This document shows positions 25,638 through 35,051 of a DNA stretch of 64,000 bases, in pieces. Source of the stretch: Desnuesiella massiliensis (GTDB lineage Bacteria; Bacillota; Clostridia; Clostridiales; Clostridiaceae); contig NZ_LN879451.1 of assembly GCF_001403615.1 (NCBI RefSeq), positions 135,553-199,552 on the forward strand. Direction: 5' to 3'. The notes under the pieces are model-generated. The model did no database searches and had not been told where the DNA came from. It saw nothing but the letters and a program-made list of their open reading frames with translations. Both the position numbers and the translations under genes were made by a program. The first letter of the stretch is position 1. Every line of letters starts with the position of its first letter.

Positions 25638-26375
25638 TTATTGATAAATATAATCAAAATTTAGCTTGTATCCATTTTCCTTAAGCCATCGCTTTTTTAA
25701 TTTATAATCTGGCATATATCTTTCAACCAAACTCCAAAACCTAGATGAATGATTTTTCTCAAGTATATGACATAGCTCATGCAAAATCACATATTCAATT
25801 ACTTCTTTCGGAGCTATAGCAAGTCTTAGATTATAGCTTAAATTATTTCTATAAGAACAGCTTCCCCAAATAGATTTCATGATTTTTAATTTTATATCCC
25901 CATAGGTTACTCCCATGATAGCAGAGTATTTATCAGTTATATCTTTAAATATGCTATAAGCTTGATATTCATACCATTCCAAAACAGCATTTCTAATAAT
26001 TTTATCCTTTAAATATGTAGATTTTATGTTATTGGTAAAAATATTAAAATTATTCTGCTCTAAGGATACATTTATTAAGTCTTTATCATGTTCCTTAATT
26101 TTTATAGGATAATTATTACCTAAATAAGTTATTTCTTCACCCTCTTTATATTGCCTTTTTAATTCTTTGTCTTTAACCTCCTTTAGGCTCTTCCAATGCT
26201 TGAATATCCATGTCTTTTTCTCTTCTACAACCTTCGCCGCCATTTTTTCACTGCAATTATAAGGTATCATTACTACTATTCCTGATGCTTTAGATATTTT
26301 TATGCCTATAGTCTTTCTTTTACTTCTTTTTACTTCATATTTAATTTCTTCTCCCATATAAAGAAAACTCTTCAT
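25638..26375 (-). CDS. YgjP-type (M48-related) metal-dependent hydrolase
   Basis: A 245-residue protein of the YgjP/WLM-like family (DUF45). It begins with a strand-rich domain (KYEVKRSKRKTIGIKISKASGIVVMIPY) and has the zinc motif HELCHILEKNHSSRFW, giving HExxH plus a further His, near residues 193-208. The upstream block KSIWGSCSYRNNLSYNLRL is also characteristic. Probable cytoplasmic metalloprotease of unknown substrate. A GGGG-rich site precedes the ATG. No clear operon partners. Confidence 0.88.
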   Translation of the reverse strand: MKSFLYMGEEIKYEVKRSKRKTIGIKISKASGIVVMIPYNCSEKMAAKVVEEKKTWIFKHWKSLKEVKDKELKRQYKEGEEITYLGNNYPIKIKEHDKDLINVSLEQNNFNIFTNNIKSTYLKDKIIRNAVLEWYEYQAYSIFKDITDKYSAIMGVTYGDIKLKIMKSIWGSCSYRNNLSYNLRLAIAPKEVIEYVILHELCHILEKNHSSRFWSLVERYMPDYKLKKRWLKENGYKLNFDYIYQ

Positions 26376-26387
26376 TTTGTCCCCCTA

Positions 26388-26414
26388 TTAAAAAGAGACC
26401 CATAAAAGGTCTCT
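26388..26414 (-). terminator. Intrinsic terminator of the lacI-type gene
   Basis: AGAGACC/GGTCTCT stem with a 7-nt loop followed on the minus strand by TTTTTAAT, 17 bp after the stop at 26431. Confidence 0.8.
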
Positions 26415-26430
26415 AATTTTTCTTTTTTAT

Positions 26431-27432
26431 TTACTTTTTGCAAGAGTCTCTCTCTATAAGATTATATGGTAATACATATTGCTTATGATCTACTTCTTTA
26501 TTATTTACAAGCTTTATAAGCATTCTCATAGCTACTGAACCCATATCATACATAGGCTGAGACACAGTAGTTAGCTTAGGATAGAAGATTGAAGCAGCAT
26601 AGATATCGTTAAAACCAACTACATCCACATCCTCTGGTACTCTTATACCCTTATCTCTTAAAGCATTTATAGCTCCCATAGCAATTTCATCTGACGCACA
26701 GAATAATGAGTCTATGCTTTCCTCTTTTTCTAAAATCTTATTTATTCCTTCATAGCCTGTTTGAGCCTTTAATTCTCCAAAGAAGGTTAAATTCTCATTT
26801 ACCTCTAGGTCGCTATCCTTTAGGGCTTCTTCATAGCCTAGGTATCTTTTAGCCCAAGCTGTTACCACATCTCTATAAGCTCCTATGTAGGCTACCTTTT
26901 TATTTCCCTTTTCTGTCAAGTATCTTACTGCATCATAAGCCGCAGCCCTGTTGTCTATAGTTACGCTAGGGAATATGTCTTCTGGGTCTTTGGTTTCAAC
27001 TAATACTGTAGTAAGTTCTAACTGCTTAATAAGGTTAAGAATTTCAGGTTCAAGAGAACTACTCATATATAGAACTCCATCCACCATTTTTTCCTTAAGC
27101 ACTCTTAAATACTCTTTTTCCTTTTCTAAGTCTGAATCTGAGTTACAAAGCATTATATTATAGTCGTATATATTAGCTACGTCCTCTGTACCTCTAACTA
27201 TTTCCGGATAAAACTGACTTGATATGTCTGGAATAAGTATTCCTATAGTTTTTGTTCTTTGAGTTTTTAAGCTTCTTGCTACTATATTAGGTCTGTATCC
27301 CAGCTTTTTTATAGCATCTAATACCTTTTTCTTTGTTTCTTCATTTACTACGTCTACGTCATTTAAAACTCTTGAAACAGTAGCAATAGATACTCCTGCT
27401 TCCTTTGCAACATCTTTAATTGAAGCTGCCAT
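26431..27432 (-). CDS. LacI/CcpA-family transcriptional regulator
   Basis: A regulator of 333 residues with the LacI helix-turn-helix and hinge (MAASIKDVAKEAGVSIATVSRVLNDVDVVNEETKKKVLDAIKKLGYRPNIVARSL) and a periplasmic-binding-like core ending QPMYDMGSVAMRMLIKLV. Close in pattern to CcpA/KdgR-like regulators. ATG 27432 has a GGGAG site; the upstream in-frame ATG at 27462 lacks one. It lies just downstream of the beta-glucoside PTS genes, beyond their terminator, and could be a second, sugar-responsive regulator of them or of other genes. Confidence 0.93.
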   Translation of the reverse strand: MAASIKDVAKEAGVSIATVSRVLNDVDVVNEETKKKVLDAIKKLGYRPNIVARSLKTQRTKTIGILIPDISSQFYPEIVRGTEDVANIYDYNIMLCNSDSDLEKEKEYLRVLKEKMVDGVLYMSSSLEPEILNLIKQLELTTVLVETKDPEDIFPSVTIDNRAAAYDAVRYLTEKGNKKVAYIGAYRDVVTAWAKRYLGYEEALKDSDLEVNENLTFFGELKAQTGYEGINKILEKEESIDSLFCASDEIAMGAINALRDKGIRVPEDVDVVGFNDIYAASIFYPKLTTVSQPMYDMGSVAMRMLIKLVNNKEVDHKQYVLPYNLIERDSCKK

Positions 27433-27574
27433 ATTATCAACTCCCATATCTCTCTTATTCACTTTTTATTATTATACTTATAAAATGGCTATAATGCAAT
27501 AAATAACTATATTATAGATTAATATTTACATTATTAATTTGTGTTTTTTTGCAGGTTGTTATACCTATAAAAAT

Positions 27575-27598
27575 AAAAGAGTGGAAAACCACCCTTTT
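27575..27598 (-). terminator. Intrinsic terminator of the PTS/GH4 operon
   Basis: Stem AAAAGGGTGG/CCACTCTTTT with a TTTT loop and T-rich tail on the minus strand, immediately after the GH4 stop codon. Confidence 0.85.
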
Positions 27599-27599
27599 A

Positions 27600-28910
27600 C
27601 TATTTGTACTGAGGAAGATATGCTTTATTCTCTTTTATGATGTCATCTAATACCTTTTTAGCTCTTATGGCATCATTTACTAAGGGATGTATGATTAAAG
27701 CCTTTAAAGCAGTATTATAATCCCCTGTAACTCCAGCTTCTACGGTTAATTCCTCATAAGCCTTTACCGCTTGGAGCAGTCCTCTTATACTGGTTTCCAT
27801 ATGCCCTACATTTATAGGATGTGCCCCATTTTTATCAATAACGCAGTTGCATTCTATAGCTACATCCCTTGGAAGGTCCGCTATGGTTCCATTATTTCTT
27901 ATATTTACAATCTGTATATTCTTTCTGTCATTGTATATGGAATCAATTAAATTCACTGCTGCCTCACTATAATGTGCTCCTCCTCTTTTTTCTAATTGTG
28001 GAGGTTTAATGCTGAGATTGGGATTCTTATATAGTTCAAATAGTTCACTCTCAACCTTCTTTACAACCTCTCCTCTTGTGCCTGTACCTGCTGCTTCCTC
28101 ATGACAATACTTTAGCATATGGTCTTTTAAATAGTAATATCTGTGATAAGGACAAGGCATTGCTCCTAGAGCTTCAATGAGCTCTGGCCCCCATTCCATG
28201 TTGGGTATATTCTTCATGGTAAAGAATTTGCCATCTTTTATTACTTCTAGGGTTTCCTTAGTTACATCCACTCCATCCTTAAATATTTTTCTTCCCCAAA
28301 CCAGATGATTTAGTCCAGCAAACTCAATATATATTCTTTCAGGAGATACATTATGCATTTCCGCCGCCATATAAATCATGCCTATGGGCACATTACATAG
28401 TCCAATAGTTTTAATTTTTGTATGCTTTAATACAGTTTCTGTAATTATACCTGAGGGATTTGTAAAATTAATTAACCAAGCATTAGGACATAATTCCTCC
28501 ATATCCTTACATATATCTAAGATCACAGGGATTGTTCTTTGAGCTTTAGCAAAACCTCCAGCTCCTGTAGTTTCTTGCCCTATAAGATCATACTTTAAAG
28601 GAATCCTTTCATCTCTAATTCTAGCCTCTAATAATCCTACTCTAAATTGAGTAGTTACAAAATCTGCATCCTTTAAAGCCTCTCTCCTATCTAAGGTAAG
28701 ATGAATATTTATATCAGCTCCAGCTTTTTCAACCATCCTTTTAGCTAAATTTCCTACAATGTTTAGCTTTTCTTTTCCTTCTTCTATATCCACTAAATAT
28801 AGATCCTTTAAGGGCAGAGTTCCTTCTAACTTCTTTTTTATAAACCCTTCTATTATTTCAGGAGTATAGCTTGAACCTCCTCCTATGGTTGCTATCTTTA
28901 ACCCATTCAT
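27600..28910 (-). CDS. Family GH4 6-phospho-beta-glucosidase
   Basis: A 436-residue enzyme of glycoside hydrolase family 4, which needs NAD+, a divalent metal and reducing conditions. Visible elements are the N-terminal dinucleotide fold (IATIGGGSSYTPEIIEGF), the NFTNPSGIITE segment, the metal-binding CNVPIGM and AGLNHLVWG blocks, and KRGGAHYSEAAVNLI. It would hydrolyse cellobiose-6-phosphate or a similar phospho-beta-glucoside delivered by the PTS encoded upstream. ATG with AGGAG, 1 bp after the IIA stop. Confidence 0.94.
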   Translation of the reverse strand: MNGLKIATIGGGSSYTPEIIEGFIKKKLEGTLPLKDLYLVDIEEGKEKLNIVGNLAKRMVEKAGADINIHLTLDRREALKDADFVTTQFRVGLLEARIRDERIPLKYDLIGQETTGAGGFAKAQRTIPVILDICKDMEELCPNAWLINFTNPSGIITETVLKHTKIKTIGLCNVPIGMIYMAAEMHNVSPERIYIEFAGLNHLVWGRKIFKDGVDVTKETLEVIKDGKFFTMKNIPNMEWGPELIEALGAMPCPYHRYYYLKDHMLKYCHEEAAGTGTRGEVVKKVESELFELYKNPNLSIKPPQLEKRGGAHYSEAAVNLIDSIYNDRKNIQIVNIRNNGTIADLPRDVAIECNCVIDKNGAHPINVGHMETSIRGLLQAVKAYEELTVEAGVTGDYNTALKALIIHPLVNDAIRAKKVLDDIIKENKAYLPQYK

Positions 28911-28911
28911 A

Positions 28912-29253
28912 CTATTTAGCTCCTTCCTCTAGCTTTTCCTTTAATACATTTATCTCTCTCTGCATTTCCACCATCTGAAAGATTAAATCCTTTGCTAAAA
29001 TAGAGGTCATTAAATGGTCCTGCGCATGTACCATAAGAAGCTTTACCTCCATGGAATTTCCTGCTGCCTCTTCTTGAATCAGGTTAGTTTGAATTTTATG
29101 AGCTTCTAAAAGCTCTTTCTTTGCAGCAGCTAGATTCTCTTCGCTTTTTGTATAATTACCTTCCTTAGCATTTTTTAAGGCTTCGAAAACATAACTTCTA
29201 GCTGATCCGGAAAAGCTTATTAATTGAAATATAATCTCTTCTGTAAACTGCAT
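28912..29253 (-). CDS. PTS lactose/cellobiose-family IIA component
   Basis: A 113-residue all-helical IIA protein with the phosphorylated His in LLMVHAQDHLMTSILA (about residue 75). It relays phosphate from HPr to IIB. ATG with GGAGG. It lies between IIC and the phospho-glucosidase gene, with tight spacing to the latter (overlapping its ribosome binding site). Confidence 0.95.
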   Translation of the reverse strand: MQFTEEIIFQLISFSGSARSYVFEALKNAKEGNYTKSEENLAAAKKELLEAHKIQTNLIQEEAAGNSMEVKLLMVHAQDHLMTSILAKDLIFQMVEMQREINVLKEKLEEGAK

Positions 29254-29296
29254 GTGCGCCTACCTCCTTGGTCTAAAATAATTTATCTTAAGGCTA

Positions 29297-30706
29297 TTAC
29301 ATGGATTTAGTTGAATTATCTATAGCCGTTTCTTGAGAAGCTTCTTGCTGCTTGATCATAGCCTTTTCATACACCCTATAGAATGGATAGAACAAGAATC
29401 CATCTAATACTGCAAGAGCTATAACTAGAACTAAAGCTTTCCAATCCATAGTTGATAAAAAGGCTCCTATGGGTGCAGGCGTTGTCCAAGGTGTATTTAT
29501 AAAGGCTTTTCCGACGATGCCAAGTTTAACTACATAATAAGCTAGCACACCATTTATTCCTTGTATAAATATAAAGGGAATTGCGAATATGGGGTTTAAA
29601 ACCATTGGAGCACCAAATATTATAGGTTCATTTATATTAAATAAAGCAGGTAGCAAAGCAACCTTACCTACGGATTTTAAATGTGAGGACCTGCTCTTAA
29701 GCATTAAGAATACTAGTGCTAAAGTAGCTCCTGATCCTCCTATAACTATGAAGTAAGACCAGAAAGGTCCTGTAAATACGTGGGTCATAGGGGTACCTGC
29801 TAATTTTTCATTAGCATTAAGCATTAAATTTGCATTTACAAAAGGATCTCTTATAGCTCCTGTTATAGCTGCTCCATGTAGCCCTACAAACCATAGTAAT
29901 TGTGATAAACATGATATTAGGAAGACAGCCAAGGCGCTATCCACTGCATTCATAGCAGGAGTTAAGGCCTTCATTATAGCTTCAGGTATTATCATATGGA
30001 AGGATTTTTGGAAAATTAAGCTTATGGCATAAAAAAGAATTACATTTACTATTAATGGAACCAAAGCTTCAAAAGAGGAAGCTACTGCTGGTGGAACTCC
30101 ATCAGGCATTTTTATAGTAAAATTCTTCTCTTTTAAAAATCTCATAACTTCTATGGATAATAAACCTATTATAATTGCGGTAAACAAGCCTTTAGCATCT
30201 AGGTAGGAGCTAGGTAATACCCCTTCCCCTAGAGCTTGAATTGCCTTTAAGTCCATCCCCTCTTTTATTTTAGATAAAGCCACTGAGTTCTGTGCTGGCG
30301 CTGATACTAATAAGAAGGTTGTTCCAGATAAAATTGCACCAGATAGGGGATTTATATTATAGGATTTAGAAAGACTATAGCCTATGGCAATGGCCACAAA
30401 TAAGGACATTATAGCCATGGTCATGTTAAAAGGCATCATTATCTCTGAAAAATTGTTCTGTGCCCATTTATGCCATCCCAGCATAGCTTTAAGAAAAAAA
30501 TTAGTGCCTTGTGTTCTCTCTGGATCTATAGGAGGAAAAGCAAGGATTAAAGATAATCCCCCAACTATAGTAAGCGGAACTATACTTATCATACCGTCTC
30601 TCACTGCCTTAAGGTGTCTTTGATTAGCAATTTTACTTGCTATGGGCATAAGCTTTTCTTCTAGAAAAAGACTAAACTTTTCATAAAAAGAAACCTTTGA
30701 ACTCAT
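29297..30706 (-). CDS. PTS cellobiose-type IIC permease
   Basis: A 469-residue membrane permease of the lactose/cellobiose PTS family. It contains IPLTIVGGLSLILAFPP, ALLPALFNINEPIIFGAPMVLNP (the conserved NEP motif region in sugar binding) and TPWTTPAPIGAFLSTMDWKALVL near the C-terminus. Start ATG with GAGGGG. Second gene of the IIB-IIC-IIA-GH4 operon. The sugar is most likely cellobiose or another beta-glucoside, judged from the GH4 partner. Confidence 0.95.
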   Translation of the reverse strand: MSSKVSFYEKFSLFLEEKLMPIASKIANQRHLKAVRDGMISIVPLTIVGGLSLILAFPPIDPERTQGTNFFLKAMLGWHKWAQNNFSEIMMPFNMTMAIMSLFVAIAIGYSLSKSYNINPLSGAILSGTTFLLVSAPAQNSVALSKIKEGMDLKAIQALGEGVLPSSYLDAKGLFTAIIIGLLSIEVMRFLKEKNFTIKMPDGVPPAVASSFEALVPLIVNVILFYAISLIFQKSFHMIIPEAIMKALTPAMNAVDSALAVFLISCLSQLLWFVGLHGAAITGAIRDPFVNANLMLNANEKLAGTPMTHVFTGPFWSYFIVIGGSGATLALVFLMLKSRSSHLKSVGKVALLPALFNINEPIIFGAPMVLNPIFAIPFIFIQGINGVLAYYVVKLGIVGKAFINTPWTTPAPIGAFLSTMDWKALVLVIALAVLDGFLFYPFYRVYEKAMIKQQEASQETAIDNSTKSM

Positions 30707-30724
30707 GAATACTCCCCCTCATAA

Positions 30725-31033
30725 TTATCTGGAATTATACAGTTTTCTGGCATGGTCTAATATCTTGTCTCCTTTTACTAGACCGTAATCCATAGTGTTA
30801 ATAACATCTAAAGGTATATTATGCTTTTTAGCTATAGCCTCAAATTCAACCTTCTTATATCTAATTTGAGGCCCCAGTAACACCACATCATAATCCTTTA
30901 CTAGACTTTCAAATTCCTCTACGGGTACAGCTACAATGGCGCTGTCAGCTTCCTCAGGTTTTAAAGATTTTTTCATCTTTTCTACAATAAGACTGGTAGA
31001 CATACCTGCTGCACATACAAGTAAAATTTTCAT
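30725..31033 (-). CDS. PTS lactose/cellobiose-family IIB component
   Basis: A 102-residue IIB protein with the phospho-accepting Cys in LLVCAAGMSTSLIVEKM (residue 6) and the family core VVLLGPQIRYKKVEFE. First gene of the operon, behind a sigma-54 type promoter (31075-31090). ATG with GGGGGG upstream. IIC follows after 18 bp. Confidence 0.95.
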   Translation of the reverse strand: MKILLVCAAGMSTSLIVEKMKKSLKPEEADSAIVAVPVEEFESLVKDYDVVLLGPQIRYKKVEFEAIAKKHNIPLDVINTMDYGLVKGDKILDHARKLYNSR

Positions 31034-31074
31034 TACTAACCCCCCTTTATTTTTTTACATACACTTATGTATAT

Positions 31075-31090
31075 AGCATTATCCATGCCA
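31075..31090 (-). promoter_or_regulatory. Sigma-54 (-24/-12) promoter of the cellobiose-type PTS operon
   Basis: On the minus strand TGGCAT-N5-ATGCT gives GG at -24 and GC at -12 with exact sigma-54 spacing, about 40-55 bp before the IIB start. The adjacent gene encodes a sigma-54 activator of the LevR type. Confidence 0.75.
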
Positions 31091-31107
31091 ATTTTCATAA
31101 TAATATA

Positions 31108-31144
31108 AAAATAAGGGCAATCCTCTTTCTGCCCCTTATTTTTA
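31108..31144 (-). terminator. Intrinsic terminator of the sigma-54 activator gene
   Basis: AATAAGGGGCA pairs with TGCCCTTATT around a short loop and is followed by T residues on the minus strand. It lies between the activator gene and the PTS promoter. The remainder of 31145-31371 holds nothing recognisable. Confidence 0.78.
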
Positions 31145-31371
31145 TACATATATATACTATTTTTATACACTATCACCGCTATGGATTAGATTTAATATCC
31201 AATTTATACACATTAATAGAATTATATTATCTTCACAAGTATTTATAATAATTTCTATGGACATTATATAGGGATACAAGTTCAACTATTAGCTTATGCA
31301 TACGCCATAATGGCTTAAAGTTGCCATTTTGGAACATACATAAGTTAAGTTTCACCTTTGTTTCCCTATAG

Positions 31372-34089
31372 TTAAAGACTCAATATTATCATAACTATAA
31401 AACAAGCCTCATCCTCGGAAAAGCCTATATTGTAACTATCTTCAAAAATCTTTAATCCCTTCTTTATACACATAAATTCCTCTGTATAATCTGCAATTAT
31501 TTTATCTTTCATATAGCATACTGGAGGATTATTTCTACTTAGAAGTCTTGTTATAGCACAGGCTAAATGCAGTATTATTCCAACAACCTTGTCCTTATCT
31601 AACTTTTTTTCTATGCATCCTTGAATAGTATCTATAAATTTTATGCACTGTGGTTTAAATCTGCTTATATCTAGCTCTGTAATTTCCATTGCTAGAGCTT
31701 CAAAAATACTATTATAGAATCTTTCTAAAGTCTCCGTATTATCAACTATTTCTTTAAGTCTTCCATAGTTGTTATCCATAAACAGTTCTGAGGTGGATAT
31801 AAAAGGCACTCCATAAATATTGGGGTTTATAGTTCCTACAATAGCTAAAAGCTTTTTATCCTTATTTAATTTATTTATACTGTTATACATATGCTGTTTA
31901 TCACTTATAGCCATGGGTATAACTTGTATATCCTTTTCTGATAAATTAATCCTTTGCTCTATCATATTCTTAAGCTTTATAGCGCTGCCCTCACCTGTAG
32001 TACAAAGGGTTATTATTATATTATCCTTATTAGGTATATAGGTTTGTGCCATGCTAGCAGTGTAAGTGTTTAGAAATCCTAGAGAGTTTTTAGTTTCTTC
32101 CCATATTTCATGAATATTCTTTTCTGTAAGAGCCTTTCTAGCGCACTCAATGGCTATCACCGTAGTAACCATATCAATAACCCTTATTTCTATTCCTGTC
32201 TCTTCACTTATGAGCTCTCCAAACATACCCAAAGATCCCATGTCCACTAATAACAGCACTCCCGCTCCTTGATTATATTTTAATATGACTTCTTTTATCT
32301 CTTCATAGGCTACTTTAGGACTTTTATCCAAAGGCATGTCGTAGCCGTATACATTTTCTCCTCCTACCAGCTTATTAGCCACCTCTGCCATGGAGGAAGC
32401 AGTGCTTTTGCCATGCATGGCGATTACCACCACAGGCTTATGATTTAGTCCTTCTTCCTTAGGCTCATCTACACATAAGAACATAGCAATAAAGCCAACT
32501 TCGTCTAAGGGTATCCTTATATTAAACTCCTTTTCTAAAGTGCTTGAAAAGTGAAGAGCTATAGCATATTCATCAGGGTGTCTATCTATTATATCTTTAA
32601 GATTATGATTTATTATATTTTTGTTTAGCCTTATTCTCTCTATGCTGGAGCTTATATGAAGGCAAAGCCCATAAAACACCTTAGTAGAAAAGATCTTTTT
32701 TAATCTATCAGAGGCCATTTCTAAATAATTCTCTACAAGGGTTATAATTTTATTATCCACAATCTTTGACAGCTCTTCTTTTTTAACACCCTTTTCAAAT
32801 TTTCTTATATATTTTTTAAAATAGTTTTCTATATCAAAAAACATTATAAAATTTATCTCTTCTTCCTCTATTCCCCGCTCTTGAAGCTCTTGAATCCTTT
32901 TTTCTATGTCATCATAGAAGCTATTAGGAAGAGAATAGTCATCATAGGCTGCTTGAAGCCGTCCTCCTTTAGGTGTAAAGCTCATTTTCATGTCCTCTTT
33001 AACCAATTTATCAACAACTTGTCCGTAATTTTTATATAGAATCAATCCCTGTTTAACGGAGTTTGAAAAATCCGTACTATAAACCCTTATCTTCTTCTCT
33101 CCCTTGGATATGCACTTTAAAAAAGCATTAGCACAGCCTAATTGAATATCACTCCTAAGCTGTCCTATATTTCCAAGACAGTTATAAAGAAGAAGGCTCC
33201 TCAAAGTATTAGTGGATACTATTATTTCTCTGCCTATCCTTCTTGACTCTATTTTAAAAAACTCACCAATGAGCTCAAACCTTTCCTCCAAGCTTCTTTC
33301 TTTTAATGAAGGTATACTTATGGTCATAGGAATCCTTCGAGTAAAGGTATTTAATAATGAACTATCTGCATCCTCAGTAGTAGCACATATTATCATTATT
33401 TCACAGTTCTTTTTATTATCAATATCTCCTAAAGGAGTATAAATTCCTTTATCGATAAGCATAAAAAGCATTTCTTGCCCTTCTGGAGGCAGTCTATGTA
33501 CTTCATCTAAAAAAAGAATTCCTCCATCGGCTTTGTCTACCATACCTAGTCTATCCCTATCCGCTCCTGTGAAAGCTCCTTTTTTACATCCAAAGAGATG
33601 AGCTAGAAGCAATTGTGAATTATTAGCATAATCAGCGCAATTAAAATGAATAAAAGGTGCACTGCTAGAAAACATCTGTTTTTCAACTGCAAATTTGTAC
33701 ATAAGCTCAGCAAACATGGTTTTACCAACGCCAGTAGGCCCTAAAAGAAGGGTGTGAAGTCCCTTAGGTGGATATAAAATTGCTGCCTTAGCCTGTTGTA
33801 TGCTCTTTTTTAAACTCCTGCTGCTTCCTATTAGCATATCAAAATTCATATTCACTTTCTCCTGTGATTCCTTCCCATCTATAATGCTGTATAGTACAGG
33901 TTTGCTCTTTAATTTTATTATTCGTTCTTCCTCACAGAGTCTATTTAATATAGTGCTCACATTAGTCCTCTGAAGCTCTAACCCATCTGCAATCTCTTTT
34001 GTGGAACAACCCATTTCCTCACCATTAATCTTTTGATTTTCACAGCACTTCTTGAGATATTCATAGACGATATCCTCAGACCTCTTCAT
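31372..34089 (-). CDS. Sigma-54-dependent PTS activator with PRD domains (LevR/CelR type)
   Basis: A protein of 905 residues. An N-terminal winged helix (about 1-65), then a sigma-54 AAA+ domain with Walker A GPTGVGKT and the sigma-54 contact loop KKGAFTGAD (about 75-320). A PRD domain (about 460-560), an EIIA-mannose-like domain with the His in VVIAMHGKSTASSM (about 565), an EIIB-like region and a second PRD (about 800-905). Phosphorylation by PTS proteins sets its activity. Located upstream of the IIB-IIC-IIA-GH4 operon with a sigma-54 promoter, its evident target. ATG with AAGGGG. Confidence 0.94.
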   Translation of the reverse strand: MKRSEDIVYEYLKKCCENQKINGEEMGCSTKEIADGLELQRTNVSTILNRLCEEERIIKLKSKPVLYSIIDGKESQEKVNMNFDMLIGSSRSLKKSIQQAKAAILYPPKGLHTLLLGPTGVGKTMFAELMYKFAVEKQMFSSSAPFIHFNCADYANNSQLLLAHLFGCKKGAFTGADRDRLGMVDKADGGILFLDEVHRLPPEGQEMLFMLIDKGIYTPLGDIDNKKNCEIMIICATTEDADSSLLNTFTRRIPMTISIPSLKERSLEERFELIGEFFKIESRRIGREIIVSTNTLRSLLLYNCLGNIGQLRSDIQLGCANAFLKCISKGEKKIRVYSTDFSNSVKQGLILYKNYGQVVDKLVKEDMKMSFTPKGGRLQAAYDDYSLPNSFYDDIEKRIQELQERGIEEEEINFIMFFDIENYFKKYIRKFEKGVKKEELSKIVDNKIITLVENYLEMASDRLKKIFSTKVFYGLCLHISSSIERIRLNKNIINHNLKDIIDRHPDEYAIALHFSSTLEKEFNIRIPLDEVGFIAMFLCVDEPKEEGLNHKPVVVIAMHGKSTASSMAEVANKLVGGENVYGYDMPLDKSPKVAYEEIKEVILKYNQGAGVLLLVDMGSLGMFGELISEETGIEIRVIDMVTTVIAIECARKALTEKNIHEIWEETKNSLGFLNTYTASMAQTYIPNKDNIIITLCTTGEGSAIKLKNMIEQRINLSEKDIQVIPMAISDKQHMYNSINKLNKDKKLLAIVGTINPNIYGVPFISTSELFMDNNYGRLKEIVDNTETLERFYNSIFEALAMEITELDISRFKPQCIKFIDTIQGCIEKKLDKDKVVGIILHLACAITRLLSRNNPPVCYMKDKIIADYTEEFMCIKKGLKIFEDSYNIGFSEDEACFIVMIILSL

Positions 34090-34249
34090 TATTTCTCACC
34101 CCTTAGAAACCTCTTCATTATAATTATATGCCAAATTATAGAATATAATATATTTAAGTAAAGCAAGCAAGAAAAGAGAAAGCTACTTTTTTAACAGAAT
34201 CTATTGTGGAAAAATTTAACAATTATATAAAATAGCCTTTAAGAATGGA

Positions 34250-34279
34250 TTGAGAATTCACAGGAAAATATAGTATAAT
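34250..34279 (+). promoter_or_regulatory. Promoter upstream of the gene fragment and acetyltransferase
   Basis: TTGAGA (34250-34255) and TATAAT (34274-34279) with an 18-bp spacer, 62 bp before the truncated reading frame at 34342 and about 205 bp before the acetyltransferase. Confidence 0.5.
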
Positions 34280-34341
34280 TTAGATATTATTATACAACAG
34301 TATGCTGCAGAAATTTTAGAATAGAAAGTGTGTGTGCTTGA

Positions 34342-34443
34342 ATGAGAATAATGTTCTTAGGGACCTCAGCGGCAACATCATGTCCGTTGATCTTTTGTAA
34401 ATGCAAGGTATGTGAAAATGCTAGGATTAATAAAGGAAGGTAA
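34342..34443 (+). pseudogene. N-terminal fragment of a metallo-beta-lactamase-fold hydrolase
   Basis: Thirty-three codons encode MRIMFLGTSAATSCPLIFC, then KCKVCENARINKGR and a stop. This matches the start of PhnP-like MBL-fold proteins (MKxxFLGTGxxxGxPxxxCxCxxC...AR). No HxHxDH motif or other domain follows before the next gene, so this is a truncated remnant that keeps its promoter. It suggests a deletion joined the acetyltransferase to an old promoter. Confidence 0.6.
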
Positions 34444-34484
34444 CCCTACCATGGTATTAAAATTATATTCGAGGGAGAGGTCTT

Positions 34485-35012
34485 ATGCTATTTTACAATT
34501 TAGAAACAGATAGATTATTTTTAAAAAATATAGAAATTAGCCATAGGGATTTTATATTTAGCCAGTTTTCTGACGAGGTAGTAAATAAATACTTATTCGA
34601 TGCAGAACCATTAACCGATATCAATGGTGCAGATGAAATTATTACATTTTATACACAGCCTAAGCCACAATTGCAACATCGTTGGGTTATCGTGCGAAAA
34701 TCAGATGAGATGAAAATGGGTACATGTGGATTTCATTGCTGGAATCGAACAGATTGTAAAGTTGAAATTGGCTATGATCTCAAAGAAGAGTTTTGGGGAA
34801 ATGGTTATATACAAGAAGCGATGAAAGAAATCATAGCATTCGCCATAGCTGAAATGAACATAAAGGAGATAATCGCATGTATTTATATTTATAATCAAAG
34901 ATCAATGCGCCTTGTAGAAAAACTTGGTTTTGTTTTATCAGGCTCTAAGGTTGAACTTTTTAGAAATAAAGTATACTTGCATAATAAATACTCGCTTTAC
35001 ATAACTAGATAG
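34485..35012 (+). CDS. GNAT acetyltransferase, RimJ/RimL type
   Basis: A 175-residue N-acetyltransferase of the GNAT_3 subgroup: N-terminal ETDRLFLKNIEISHRDFIF, the WVIVRKSDEMKMGTCGFHCWN strand, and the acetyl-CoA region EIGYDLKEEFWGNGYIQEAMKEIIAFA followed by NQRSMRLVEKLGFVLSGSK. The substrate (ribosomal protein N-terminus or antibiotic) is not evident. ATG with GGGAGAGG. Follows the MBL-fold fragment and precedes a lipoprotein gene on the same strand. Confidence 0.92.
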   Translation: MLFYNLETDRLFLKNIEISHRDFIFSQFSDEVVNKYLFDAEPLTDINGADEIITFYTQPKPQLQHRWVIVRKSDEMKMGTCGFHCWNRTDCKVEIGYDLKEEFWGNGYIQEAMKEIIAFAIAEMNIKEIIACIYIYNQRSMRLVEKLGFVLSGSKVELFRNKVYLHNKYSLYITR

Positions 35013-35051
35013 AAGAAATAAAATATTTTTTCTTAATAGGGGGTATATGTA

